DNA of 64,000 nt from Lepas anatifera (GCA_034440635.1 JAOTON010001136.1:1721001-1785000); one strand, 5' to 3'; shown: positions 1 through 12,040, counted from the first letter of the stretch. Numbers and translations: made by a program. Notes: a model not told the origin generated them from the sequence alone.

Positions 1-388
1 CCCCCCGACACAACCTGCTCCGGTACCGGCGCTGATGGGAGTTCCGTTTGGGCTCACCCGAAGCATCCAGCTAAGGACGGAGGAAATACAAAGCAGCGAC
101 GCGGAGGCGACCCTGAGTCCCTCCTGAGTGCCTCCAGGGCCCCTCCAGAGACGAGAGGCTAGGGAGTAATACCGCCCGGGGAGCTTCAACAACCTCCGCC
201 GTCTGGCGCCCGGCAAACGGCGGAAACTCCGACGGAACTAAGGGCGATCGCCAAAAACGTGAATTCATATAAATATAATAAATGTCTCGTGCTCATAAGC
301 CTCAACCGACAAATTTTACAAGGTGACTAAATAAGCTGTTGATTACAGCAAAATTCAGGTACTTCGTGAACAGGCCCTGAGAACTCAC
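1..388. other. SEPSECS intron 9 (partial), no gene seen
   Basis: Begins immediately after the donor G|GTGAGT of SEPSECS exon 9. The missing final exon (expected to start with a Gly-Phe-like motif after the split glycine codon) was looked for on the minus strand and not found, so it lies beyond the left edge. Confidence 0.7.
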
Positions 389-3300
389 CTGAGAATTGGT
401 GACCTGCAATGACCTTGTTGTCGCCTGGGGCGATGACCCTGGTGCCGGACACGCAGCGGGTGTAGAGCATGGAGCCGATCTGCGTCAGGGAGGAGCGATC
501 GCCGCCCCTGCCAGTCAGCGTCATGGCTGTCCAACAACCGAGCATGTTACCGCAAATCAAAAGCTAAGCGCCACAATATACACATAAGGTGCATATCAAC
601 CAAATAGGCCCAGGCGCGCTTCTCGGGTAGCCCCCAATGCGGGCAAGTTCATGTGTATGGCATATGCCAGCATGAAAAAACTTGTAACAGTTTCGCCAGG
701 ACTGGTACACAGGACACTATTCTGACTTATTCAAGCGTGCAGAACAATGCGCGGCATTGCGTCAAAGCAGTACCAACGGAACATCAGGCCATAACTATTC
801 GCGGCGCTAAAGCAGTCCTGTGCGATGTGATAGCCGCGGCCGACGCGCGCCACCCACCAATGGAGATGGGGTTGTTTCTGGTCAGCAGCACGCGCTCGCC
901 GTGCTTCTCTGCCAGCTGCAGCAGGCGGCGCTGAAGCTCGCCAAACAGCTGCTTACGCTGCTGCAGCTGCTGTCGCCAGCCGTCGGCGCCCAGCGACAGC
1001 AGCGTGATCAGCAGGTCCACGGACGGAGAGCCTGACGCCCGGCCTGCCGCACACGTCTCAATCGGACACGGGAGCAGGTCCACTGACGTCACAGTCAGAC
1101 ACGGGAGCAGGTCCCCTGACGTCACAGTCAGACACAGGAGCAGGTCCACTGACGTCACAGTCAGACACAGGAGCAGGTCCACTGACGTCACAGTCAGACA
1201 CGGAAGCAGGTCCCCTGACGTCACAGTCAGACACGGGAGCACGTTCACTAACGTCACAGTCAAACACGGGAAAACGTTCACTGACGTCACAGTCAGACAC
1301 GGGAGCATGTTCACTGACGTCACAGTCAGACACGGGAGCAGGTCCACTGAAGTCACGGCCAGACGAGGGAGCACATCCACTGACGTCACAGTCAGATACG
1401 GGAGCACGTTCACTGACGTCACAGTCAGACACGGGAGCAGGTCCACTGACGTCAGTCAGACGAAGGAGCAGGTCCACTGACGTCACAGTCAGACACAGGA
1501 GCAGGTCCACTGACGTCACAGTCAGACACGGGAGCAGGTCCCCTGACGCCGCAGTCAGACACGGGAGCAGGTCCATTGACGCCGCAGCCAGACGAAGGAG
1601 TAGTTCCACTGACATCCAGCCTGTCGCCCGATCCTCAGTCACACAGCTGTTCGACTGTCCCAAGAACATCCAAATACGGAGGGGTGATCACCGCGCCCAG
1701 GTCAGTTCAGAGGGTCGCACTCGCTCCGGGGCACTATAACGTCTTACCCGGGTAGTTTTTGCTGATGGAGTCGATGAGCTGCTTGTCGAAGCCAGCGACG
1801 ATGGCGCCACCCACGGGTACCATGAAGTTTTTGTCTGTGCTCTGTACGACAATGTCCACTCGACCCGACCTGAAAACACATGGTACTGCCAGACACTGCT
1901 CCGACGCGGCACCACCAGCTCAGAGGAGTCCGTATCAGGAAACCGATACATGCGTGAACGATTATGCAGCCGGCAGACTCTAGGTAACACCCGTATTGGT
2001 ACCTGGGGTGGCACATTTCTCCAGGGCAGCCTGTTTTTCATTTCGACGCGTGTAACCTCGATACTTCCACCTTTTTTCTCGGACGAGGGTTATTTGTTAT
2101 AGGAACGCTAGTTTTCCAACATCCTCGACGGCACTGGGTGGTGAACGCCCCGCGTGAAGACACCAGCGTTCAGCGGAAACACTCACCCTTCCCTCCCCCG
2201 CCGGTTCCATGGACCTACAAGAACACATGAAAAATGTCTACTGCATATAGATTCACGGCAATGCTCACCTCCGTGGGCTTTTAGCTGATATGAGTATTGT
2301 GGAGCATACTGAAAACCCCTGGTTTTATACTTCGTTTTCTCCAATACTTACCGATTGAGGAGAAAGCAGTGCCCTAGGAACAGAAACCAGTCACTACCCA
2401 CTGCATGGCTTGTCTGTCTTGGCGCCTTGACTGGCCGTGGAGAATTGGAGAATGGCGTATTGGGGGGGGGGTCAATATCTTCGCTCTGAAAACGACTTAA
2501 TGTGTCTGCAAACGGTGAGGTTAAGGCTAAACGAGATAACATCCCGAATATTTTCTATGTTCTGTAGACTGTGATTTCAATTCAAACCCCACTATGAAGA
2601 TGTAACCTTCCCTTTAAGCACTACTATCCTCTAGGCCAATCCATATAATCCATCTGGTTAATTGAGTATCCATCCATCCATCTGGTAAGTTGAGAATTAA
2701 TTAATTCTTGGGCATTCGCCTATGGTACGAAAGCTGTGCGCTACAAAAACAGCATTCCAGGCGTTGGTGACGGGGAGACATTTATAATTCATGACATAAA
2801 AGTGTAAAAAAACTGTTCGAGTGAGGCGGCTGCCATTGTAAGTACATAAAGCAGATACTTACTTCCACGGGCACTTTACTTGTGGCTGATGGGCATACCG
2901 CAGGGTCACAGTAACAGAGCAATCCACCGCCCGCCATCCCGGACAGTGCGGGCACCAGCTCTGACCGGGCCGGACACCTTCCTGACCGGGCGGGACACCC
3001 ACCTGACTGGGCCGGACACTCACCCGACTGGACCGGACACTCACTCGGCAGGACCGGGCACCCACCCGACTGGACCGGACACTCACCCGACTGGACCGGA
3101 CACCCACTCGGCAGGACCGGGCACCCACCCGGCTGGGCCGGACACCCACCCTGCTGGGCCGGACACTCACCCCACTGGGCCGGGCACTCACCCCACTGGG
3201 CCGGACACTCACCTGGCTGCCTGCTGCACCTCGTGCAGACACTTGCTGCTCTGCACGCCGTAGGCGTTGTTGACTACGTGCGGGATTCCGTGGTCGCGAC

Positions 3301-4456
3301 AGAGCGCGGCCAGCTCCTCCAGCCGGTCTATGCCGCGCGGAGCGAAACAGCTGCCGACAGACGGGCGGGCGTCAGATCGGGCAACCGAGTCTGCGCGCAT
3401 GACCCACGCCCTCGATCACAACAGGGAACCGACGAAGGCAGCCGCCACCCCCGCCCCCCCACTTCACTGAAGTCTTTGGTGTCAGAACAGCATTATCATT
3501 AAGACCTTACCGCCCCCCGCCCCATGCACCTGAACAGAACCCTCAAACGGGCGCCATCCTCACTTAAAGAAACATTTAACCCGGATACATGAGCAGTTTC
3601 AGCAGGCTCTATTTACGTACCGACCACGGGAAGTCTTTTCAACCCATGTAACTGGAGTCCCTGGAAGGAAAAACTCCCAGCTGCGTGGATCGATAAGTCC
3701 GTTCCCGCGGTCGGTGCGTAAATAGTGCGTACTGACACTGCCCGTGAGCCCGGGGCAGTTATCTGGTTGTCATGGATCACCATCCGTAACTCTGGCACCG
3801 GACAGAACAAAACAGCATCTGGCACCTGGTGGTGCTGAGGACCCCGAGCACGTTCTCGGCGCCCTTGGCTACGATGGCGCGCTGCACCTCGGCGATGTTT
3901 GTGCGCAGCTCATCTCCCTCCAGTTCATTCTCGATGATCAGAGGCTCGAAACCTGCCAAGAAATGCAGCGCGCCATTACTCCGAGGATAGCGGGGCTCAA
4001 TAATTCCACCGGCGCTGATCTGTCGCCATCGGCTCATATCCCCAGGGAATCCTCTTTATGGAAAGCCAGGCAGTAAGCACTACGAACATAAAACCCACCA
4101 AATCCTCCCAGTTTCTTTCACGTGACGTTAGGACCAGTGGAGACATCCATGCCAGCATTTCCCGATTCGTGCATCTATGGAAAGTCGCATAGCTTTGATG
4201 GATGCTGTTGGTCTTCAACCCTTCGTATGGATACCTGATTCATTCTTTTTCCTGTTTGGCGCTTACTGGGCTTTCCGATGCCACGGTGGCATGGTTCATA
4301 TGAAAGGATTTTAACTGTAAGTTGAAAATTCAGCCCACAAAATCTCATGTATTACTTTTGAAGACACCGAAGTCAGTAGGCAACAAAGTATGTTTACAGC
4401 TTTGGGCTTACATTATCTCCATTTGAGGAGTAGCGATGGAAACAAATGGAGGCAAC

Positions 4457-4498
<42 letters not shown>

Positions 4499-7400
4499 CA
4501 CTAACCCGCGGTTATGATGGCCTTGAAGCAGGACTTTTGGTCGATGCGCGGCCAGATGACGTACTTGGCGCGCGGTCGGCTGTGGCGCAGCGTCAGCAGA
4601 CACAGCGTCACCGTCATGCCCGTTGCCATGGGAACCACAAAGCAAGAGTGCAAGCCGCGTAGACCTGCAGGTGAAGGGAGGTCGGTGAACGTTCAGCGGC
4701 CATGTCCACCGGGCATATCCTTGTCTCAAGCCAGAGCATGGTGGTATCTGCTCTCGTTTATCCTATTGGTTTCCGATGCGAGATTATTCGGCCCATTTTG
4801 CTGTCGCCTCGCCGACTCATGGGAGAGAATCTGACCCCAACCAAAAACATTTAAATTTGAGCCATCTGCAGCTGTTTTGTAAAACGAAGCGAGTAATAAG
4901 TCTCGTGACATAATCGTGGCGACTTGGCTTGGGTTTATGCCCGCCCAAGAATGAGTAAAGGAACAAATGCAGGGGAGAGCCACTGTTGAGTATTCAGCCT
5001 CCTTCAGGACGTTTAATACACCTTACGGTGATGTCAATTCGATCGCGACCCTCAGTCGCAGTGGAGCAATCGAACTGGAGACAGATTGCACTTGAATTGG
5101 TTTCTATTGTAATTTTATTAATAGACACTATACCTCGAAAATCGACGCAATCCGCAGGGTACTATAAGTAAAACGGAAGCATTCTAACGAAGTGGGTGTA
5201 ATATTGCAATCATTTACTGTGGACGTGGCAGTTGCAAAACAAAGCACTTCGCTTCAAATCACATTGACTGGATCAAACACTAGACTTCTTTATCTGGGCA
5301 AAATATTTACAATCGTTCAAAATCAACGACACAACAGATTTTAACTGGCCCTGAAAACCATTTGCCAAGTATTTGCCGCCGCAGTCACTATTACACAAAG
5401 CAGAAGGGATTCAGAAGACCTCATCCATGATCATACCCATAGTGTTTTAGATGTCGAGCAGGAACGACTGTGGCTCCCGGATGCCTCAGCACCAGAAAGC
5501 GGAGCGTGGGGTGGACCTGTGGGTGGACGGGAGCGGGGCTGACCTGTGGGTGGACGGGTGCGGGGCTGACCTGTGGGTCCGACTGACCTACGTGATCGAG
5601 CGCGACGACCTCATCCCCGCCGAACAGGTCGGCTTTCGCCGGGGCCGATCGGCCGAGGACAACCTGGCGCGCCTCGTCCAGACGATCCAGGACGGCTGGA
5701 GTCGGCCCAAGCCAAGGGGCCGGCTTGTCGACGGCCGCACAGCGGACAAGTTCGTCCTCCTCGCCTTTAACTTTTCTCGAGCCTACGACAAAATTGACCA
5801 TCGCATGCTGCAGCTGAAGCTACTCAGGAAGAATCTGCCCAAATGCATGGTCTACTGGATTCACCACTTCCTTCGGGACCGAAGGGCGCGCGCAGAAATC
5901 AATGGAACGCGCAGCTCGGAGAGGATATTCCGCGCTGGCCTCCCACAGGGCTCGGTGCTGGCACCGACACTCTACACCCTGTGGTCCGCAGACCTTATAG
6001 AGGACCTGCGCGAAGTCGATCGGACGTCTATCTTCATGTACGCCGACGACACCGCCTCTCTGAGTGCCGGCGCACGATGGAGGTGGCCCAGGCAAGGGCT
6101 CAACAAGCAGCGGACGTCATGGCCCGCTGGGCCGACCAGTGGAAGATGGTCATCGCGGGCCACAAGACCCAGGCGCTGGTCCTCTCCCAGTTGGCCCAGG
6201 ACTCCAAAGACCTCGTCATTAAGGTCGCAGGTTCACCTGTGGCTGGAAGACACAACCTGAAACTCCTCGGCGTGACGCTTGACCGCCTCCTCCACTTCGG
6301 CGAGCACTGCGCGAGTCTGAGGAGGAAAGTCGAGCCGCGGACGGCGCAGTTCCGCAAGCTGACAGGGAGGTTCTGGGGCCTGCGTGAACAGCAGCTTAGA
6401 ACAATAGCCAACGGCTACGTCCGTGGAGCGCTGGAGTTCGCGGCAGCAGCCTGGCTGCCCACGGCCTCTGACTCCCACGTCGAGGTGATCGACCGCGAGC
6501 TGCGCGCGGCGGCTCGCGCAGTCACGGGGTGTCCGCAGTCCACCCCGATAGACCCCCTCATGGCCGAGGCAGGCCTACCTACGGCTCGATCAAGACGTCG
6601 AGTACTGTCGGCGCGTATGCTGTGCCGAGCGACGTCGCTTCCCGAGGGCGACCCCCTCCGGGAGGTTGCCGAGGCCGCCGCACCCAGGCGCCTGGCCACG
6701 TCCGGCTGGCGAGATTCCGGCCGGGAGGCAATGGAAGAGGCCGGACTGTCGGGGGTCAGAGTGGAGGAGCGCCTCACCGTCACTGCCCCACCATGGACCA
6801 CCAAGGAAGGAGTTAACATCTCGCTGGATGTTGGCCCGCGGGGCCGCCGGAACGCCCCTGACGCGGTGCGCCGCTCCGCAGCGGAGGAGCACCTCACCGA
6901 GCTGCCACAAGAGGCAACCTGGATCTGGTCCGACGGCTCCGCCGTTGGTGGCACATCCCTGGGCGGCGGGGGAGCCCTCATTGTTCTCCCGTCCGGCGAG
7001 ACCAGAGAGGTGCGGGAAGCGGCCGGGCGACTGTGCTCCAGTACCCGCGCGGAGCTGTGCGCGTTGAGGGCCGCGCTGGAAGCCTTCGCCAGCCTGGAGG
7101 GCGTCCACGTGAGGCTCCCGCTGGTCGTCTGCCTCGACTCCCAGGCGGCTCTCTCAACCCTGGCGAGAGGAGCCGCGGGGCAGACGGCGCCGTTGGGCTC
7201 AAATATCTGGCATCTCCTCTCCGCCATCACGACAAGAGGCCAGAATGTATATCTGCAGTGGGTCCCGGCCCACTGCGGCCTCGACAGAAACGAACGCGCC
7301 GACACTCTGGCGAAGGAGGCATCTGGCCTGCCACAAGCAGAAGTGCCAGTATATGTCAGGACAGCAACTAAGGCTGTGGCCCGCGACACTACCAAGAGAT

Positions 7401-10400
7401 GGATCGCGGGCTGGCCGGACAGCCTACACAAGCGCATCATGGGGGTCACCTGCCGCCCCCGTCACCGGCGAGGACACAGAGGCGGCCGTAGACGTGCACC
7501 AGCTGAGGGCCGGCCACTGGGGCCGGTCACTCCAGTACCTGCATCGCATCGGCCGACACCCCTCTCCGGTGTGTTCGCAGTGCGCCGACAAGAGGTGCCC
7601 AGCGGCGCTTTGCGCCGTTTGCCGCGAGGAGGCCGACACGCCGGAGCATGTGCTCCTGCGCTGCCCGTCCCTAGCCGGCACCCGCCTGCGCCATCGAGGC
7701 AGCATCCATATCGACCCGGAGCAGCTGCGGGACGGCGACCTGGTGGCGACCTTGGCCGGCGGCTACCTCTGCCACAGGGAGCCGCTGGGCTATGGTCCGC
7801 GAAGGACCCAGAGGGAATAAACAACAACAACAACAACCTGTGGGTAGACGGGAGCGGGGCTGGCCTGTGGGTAGACGGGAGCGGGGCTGGCCTGTGGGTA
7901 GACGGGAGCGGGGCTGACCTGTGGGGGGACGGGAGCGGGGCTGACCTGTGGGAAGACGGGAGCGGGACTGACCTGTGGGTGTTCGGGAGCGGGGCTGACC
8001 TGTGGATAGAGGGAGCGGGGCCGACCTGTGGATAGAGGGAGCGGGGCTGACCTGTAGGTCGATGAGGGAGGGGTACACCTGTGGATAGACGGGAGCGGGG
8101 CTGACCTGTGGGTAGACAGGAGTGGGGCTGACCTGTGGATAGAGGGAGCGGGGCTGACCTGTAGGTCGATGAGGGAGGGGTACACCTGTGGATAGACGGG
8201 AGCGGGGCTGACCTGTGGGTGGACGGGAGCGGGGCTGGCCTGTGGGTAGACGGGAGCGGGGCTGACCTGTGGGTAGACAGGAGTGGGGCTGACCTGTGGA
8301 TAGAGGGGAGCGGGGCTGACCTGTAGGTCGATGAGGGAGGGGTACACCTGTGGATAGACGGGAGCGGGGCTGACCTGTGGGTAGACAGGAGTGGGGCTGA
8401 CCTGTGGATAGAGGGGAGCGGGGCTGACCTGTAGGTCGATGAGGGAGGGGTACACCTGTGGGTAGACGGGAGCGGGGCTGACCTGTGGGGGGACGGGAGC
8501 GGGGCTGACCTGTGGGAAGACGGGAGCGGGACTGACCTGTGGGTGTTCGGGAGCGGGGCTGACCTGTGGATAGAGGGAGCGGGGCCGACCTGTGGATAGA
8601 GGGAGCGGGGCTGACCTGTAGGTCGATGAGGGAGGGGTACACCTGTGGATAGACGGGAGCGGGGCTGACCTGTGGGTAGACAGGAGTGGGGCTGACCTGT
8701 GGATAGAGGGAGCGGGGCTGACCTGTAGGTCGATGAGGGAGGGGTACACCTGTGGATAGACGGGAGCGGGGCTGACCTGTGGGTGGACGGGAGCGGGGCT
8801 GGCCTGCGGGTGGACGGGAGCGGGGCTGACCTGTGGGTAGACGGGAGCGGGACTGACCTGTGGATAGACGGGAGCGGGGCTGACCTGTGGGTGGACGGGA
8901 GCGGGGCTGGCCTGCGGGTGGACGGGAGCGGGGCTGGCCTGCGGGTGGACGGGAGGGAGCGGGGCTGACCTGCGGTGCGGAGCGCGTCCAGCGCCAGTTC
9001 GTTGGTAAGCCGGCTGAGGAGGCTGGAGCCGGCTGCCTTTGGTTGTGGCTCGGTCAGGTCCCCGGATCGGCCGATGCCGTGTCCCAGGTGGAAGTGCCGC
9101 CGAGACACCAGACCTGCGGCAGTGAGCAGTGTCTGGGGGCTGGGACGGTCCGACACTGCATGACACGCGTTAATGTAGCCGCGGCGGATATCAGCCATAC
9201 AGTAGGTATCTAAGGAAGACGCCGAAAGTTGTTGGTTTCTCCCAGCTCACCGTTAGTGGATAAATACGGGAGTATTTAGAGAGGAGACCAGCGGCAGCTA
9301 TACTACCATCAGCCCGTGCCCTACCGACAGAAGCTACTATTCCGAGACAATGGTGGGGCAAGGGGATGGGCTGATAGCAGCTCCGTAAACGTACTGTCTT
9401 CCTCAAACGACGAGCTTTACAACAAACCAGATATACAACCAGCATTTTCGGTACGTTCCACAAAACTGACATAAAGGGTGGAGCACAACAAAGGAGCTAG
9501 ATCAAGTCACTACCGTTTCCATAAATGTGGGAATTTTTTTCAACAAATTTTCCTCCAGTGGTCGGATATACCGGCAAATTTATTAGCCAAAGGCATTATC
9601 AAATCGATAGTTTTACCTATTGTGATCAGTTATTGGCCACGTGTTCAAGCTCGGCGCCTGGCTGTTGGATGACGCTCGCTACTCCGACATTGACATTGTT
9701 CACAGCTTTCTCCAACACGCCACTCAGAATTTCCCTGATTTTCTTCTTGGCGTCTAAGACACGGCGTTGAAATATCATAACACACACTTCGGCCCATTTG
9801 ATTACTTTGGTTACTATGAGCAATTATCGGTTAATTTTGAATGCCATAATTATGACTAGTACACTCAGAACCACACTTAGAGCAATTAAAATCCCCTGAA
9901 GGCGCCACACGCTGTTTACAGATAGCAACACGATATAATGATTATTCAAAAGCCAAATGCACTGAAGTTCCCAGAATTTCTTCACTGAGTGAAACATAAT
10001 TCAAGAGGAAAGAACAATAATGAGGAGGTCAAAGCGAAACAACCCGTCGAATATTAGTGATATCCTGAAGTTTTTTTTCTTGGAAGTAACTTCACTGTCG
10101 TGAACTAGGACAATACAGAAGCGTGTCACGCTTTGAAGGCGAAAACTTCAAAATGCATTGTAAAGAGCAAATCGTCCATTGAAATCAAAGTCATGGGGGA
10201 TACAGGAGGCTCAAGCCCCCCTCAAACGTCAGAAAAACTATAGTGAATGTATACCGGAGGCTGATCCGAGCCAATGGCCAGGGAGACTCGAGCCCGCGCA
10301 GAAATGAAGTCCTGGATCCGCCACTGAACCAGAAGCACAATTAGTGAAGTCCGGAACAAAATAAAAGAAAAGGAAACTCTCTCACTTCTACTGGCGGGAA

Positions 10401-10910
10401 GTTAATTGAATCCCTACCTATTCCATTTGCCACCCAGTCAGCAGAAGTAGGGACATATTCAGAGTGAGGTCGCCCTGTGCACAGTTTGCGCGCGTGCCGG
10501 TGAGATTATATGGAGCGTACCGGAAGCCAGCCGCGCCTCCCGCTCGCCGACTCCACAGTTGGTGGGGAAGTTGTTGGAGTCCATCAGTGAGAGCTGACTG
10601 AGCAGCGCCTCGATCTGCTGGTCCGACCAGCCCTCAGCAGGCAGCTTCCGCTGCCGAACACGGCCGCAAACCTTCACAAGCAGTGTGCGACTAAAGCGGT
10701 ACAGGCAGCAAGAACATTGTGGTATGGTCAAGACATAAGGTATAGTGGATGAAGAGACACGATACAAAATATGATTCGATCATGAGGGCAGCTTACCTGC
10801 TCAATAAGAATGCGAAGCGTGTTGTTTCTGTTTTCCCTGGCATCCCTAGATGTTGACAAAAATGCTTTTGGAACTAGCTTTGAAGCCGCTTCCAGAAGTT
10901 CTTCGTCCAT
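389..10910 (-). CDS. SEPSECS: O-phosphoseryl-tRNA(Sec):selenocysteinyl-tRNA synthase, 9 exons, C-terminus cut by window edge
   Basis: This cytosolic PLP enzyme converts phosphoseryl-tRNA(Sec) to selenocysteinyl-tRNA(Sec) using selenophosphate, the last step of selenocysteine synthesis. Exons read on the minus strand: 10910-10797, 10650-10521, 9113-8970, 4664-4506, 3952-3826, 3350-3213, 1869-1748, 1043-858, 526-389. All introns are GT-AG and all phases match, giving 1258 coding bases (419 codons plus one base). Family motifs in order: [16 protein letters not shown] (exon 2), [20 protein letters not shown] (exon 3), [10 protein letters not shown] and [11 protein letters not shown] (exon 4), [12 protein letters not shown] (exon 5), [13 protein letters not shown] and [12 protein letters not shown] (exon 6), [16 protein letters not shown] (exon 7) with the expected PLP lysine at residue 284, [19 protein letters not shown] (exon 8), [15 protein letters not shown] (exon 9). 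The human protein is 501 residues, so about 80 residues remain to the left. The start is the only in-frame ATG of exon 1. No frame damage was seen, so the gene looks functional. Confidence 0.95.
1058..1567. repeat. 33-bp minisatellite with a CRE palindrome in each unit, SEPSECS intron 7
   Basis: About 15 units of 33 bp. Twelve units carry a perfect TGACGTCA palindrome. The array starts about 15 bp upstream (in transcript sense) of the exon 8 acceptor at 1044-1046. The unit, read in gene sense, contains GTGGACCTGCT, which is also present in exon 8 (codons for VDLL), suggesting that exon sequence was captured when the array formed. No stop interrupts the frame that continues exon 8, which produces spurious long ORFs. 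Confidence 0.9.
1870..2937. other. SEPSECS intron 6, non-repetitive part
   Basis: Intronic sequence between exon 7 (acceptor at 1870-1872) and the 20-bp minisatellite next to exon 6. It contains a G-run near 2461-2470 and TCCATCCATC/TGGTAAGT-type short repeats near 2640-2690. No coding signal was seen. Confidence 0.6.
2938..3212. repeat. ~20-bp minisatellite recopying the exon 6 splice donor
   Basis: In gene sense the intron begins GTGAGTGTCCGGCCCAGT and this ~20-bp block is repeated about 13 times with variation (GTGAGT or GTGGGT at the start of each unit). The first unit is the functional 5' splice site of exon 6. Reading through the donor in frame meets a stop at once. Confidence 0.9.
4462..4496. 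repeat. (TA)n microsatellite 9 bp inside the exon 4 donor
   Basis: About 17 TA dinucleotides. They lie immediately downstream, in gene sense, of the exon 4 splice donor (GTTAGTGCC then TATATA). Confidence 0.95.
5500..5578. repeat. Left fragment of the ~27-bp SEPSECS intron 3 minisatellite
   Basis: About three units of GACCTGTGGGTGGACGGGAG type. This is the same array that continues at 7836-8969, split by a retrotransposon insertion. It ends with ACCTGTGGGT (5569-5578), which recurs at 7836-7845 on the far side of the insertion. Confidence 0.85.
5579..7835 (+). mobile_element. 5'-truncated non-LTR retrotransposon, RT-RNase H-zinc finger (I-superfamily-like)
   Basis: Reverse transcriptase is read in 5579-6074 ([44 protein letters not shown], catalytic MYADDTASL). 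A frameshift near 6075 leads to the thumb region ([16 protein letters not shown]) and RNase H ([58 protein letters not shown]). A second shift near 7450 leads to a terminal cysteine-histidine knuckle ([19 protein letters not shown]). It ends in (AAC)n, within an ATAAACAACAAC tail. No endonuclease domain is present because the element is 5' truncated inside RT. It lies in SEPSECS intron 3, antisense to the gene, flanked by ACCTGTGGGT as candidate 10-bp target duplication. Two frameshifts mean it is dead as it stands. The clade assignment rests only on the RNase H plus tail type. Confidence 0.88.
7836..8969. repeat. ~27-bp minisatellite recopying the exon 3 splice donor, SEPSECS intron 3
   Basis: About 40 units. 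In gene sense each carries CAG|GTCAGCCCCGCTCCC, identical to the real exon 3 donor (GCAG|GTCAGCCCC at 8970/8969). Units vary (GTCAGC, GCCAGC, a GTGTACCCC variant). A higher-order block of several hundred bases is itself duplicated: 7915-8125 resembles 8485-8730. The frame continuing exon 3 is open across the whole array, so a 578-codon ORF seen there is an artefact. Confidence 0.92.
9114..10520. other. SEPSECS intron 2
   Basis: Intron between exon 3 and exon 2. The segment ending at 10326 has cctggatccgccactg, which on the minus strand reads CAGTGGCGGATCCAGG, resembling the hAT-type terminus at 60240. It may be one end of an old DNA transposon, but no partner end or target duplication was found. 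Confidence 0.5.
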
Positions 10911-12035
10911 GTTTTTTATTTATTTTGGGAGTATGAGGGAATCACCCCGACCAGCGCTCCCAACCGCTTATCTTGCTTCCCTTTTCACATAAAATAATTC
11001 ACGTTAATGTCTGAAAACCAGAATCAGCCTGGTCAGGGGTAATTTCACGAGCATCAAAACATTCAAATCATGCAAAAAGCCTTCAATAGTATGAGCAGCA
11101 TAGGTATACTACAATAAGCAACATCCGTACTTGAAGCTTTTCACGTGTGCTCGGTGGTGAAACAAGATGTTACGGTGGCCGAGTTTATTCAGTGGTGGAA
11201 AGATGATGCATATGCCTCATGTAAAGAAACAATTCCAGAGTTGGACTTTGACAAAAACAATTCATGCTTGTTTTTGCAAGTACGAGGAGGGAGGATATGT
11301 GTATTTGGGGGCATTTCGGCGGGGGCATTTTCGGGGCACTTTCCACTATTGGGCGCATTTCGGCCCAATGACGCTCTGCAATGGAAAACTCGCCAAAAGT
11401 TTTCTGTTGACAGGCAGTTGCATGCTGGTTCACTTGCTAGCAAGCTATTTTCAGCTAGTGGGCGAGTCTTAGGGCTTACAACCAATTAGATTACTGCAAC
11501 CATGCGGAAGCTGCTCCTATTTGCATCGTGATTATATAAATCACGGGGAGCCTTGTGCCGGTTCCCGCCTGCTGCCCTCCGGCTCATCGGCCTGCGGTGT
11601 TGGTTAGTTTGGAGCAGCCTTCGACAATTCGAGCCGGTGTTTGGTCTGTTTCCCGATGGCGTCCCCGTCCGTGTCGGTCTTCACCTGCCCCCGCCGAGAT
11701 CTGCCTTCATAGCGTATTCTATGTTTTAATGTTTTAACGACGATGATCGACACGACGATTTTGTCCAGCAATGGCGTGTATCGTTGTGGATTGGGTTCAT
11801 TTTGGAGAGGGGAATAAACTAACCCTTTAGTGGGGACAACCGGAAAAAGATGGAAGGCATTCATTCAGGGTTTGAAATAAGACAATAAGCCTTTTTATTT
11901 TGAACTTTCAAGCTGGCGAAAATATTATAGGTACCGAGCGCCTTGGGTGAAATTAAATATGCCAATAGTGGTTTCTCAACATGCTCTACAAAACTGCTAT
12001 ATCAGTTTAAAGCCCATAATAAAATCGGGATACTC
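10911..12035. other. Upstream region of SEPSECS, no gene recognised
   Basis: Presumed promoter/5'UTR of SEPSECS at its left end. Short overlapping ORFs (for example 11145-11489) show no recognisable motif. A possible 5' region of a dispersed repeat lies near 11290-11370 (ggggcattt repeats). No core promoter element was identified with confidence. Confidence 0.4.
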
Positions 12036-12040
12036 CCTTT

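Noticed and set aside
6415..7449. 344-codon minus-strand ORF
   Set aside because: Antisense shadow of the RNase H region of the retrotransposon; no domain recognised.
7462..9198. 578-codon minus-strand ORF
   Set aside because: Only 9113-8970 is a real exon (SEPSECS exon 3). The rest is stop-free minisatellite and retroelement antisense.
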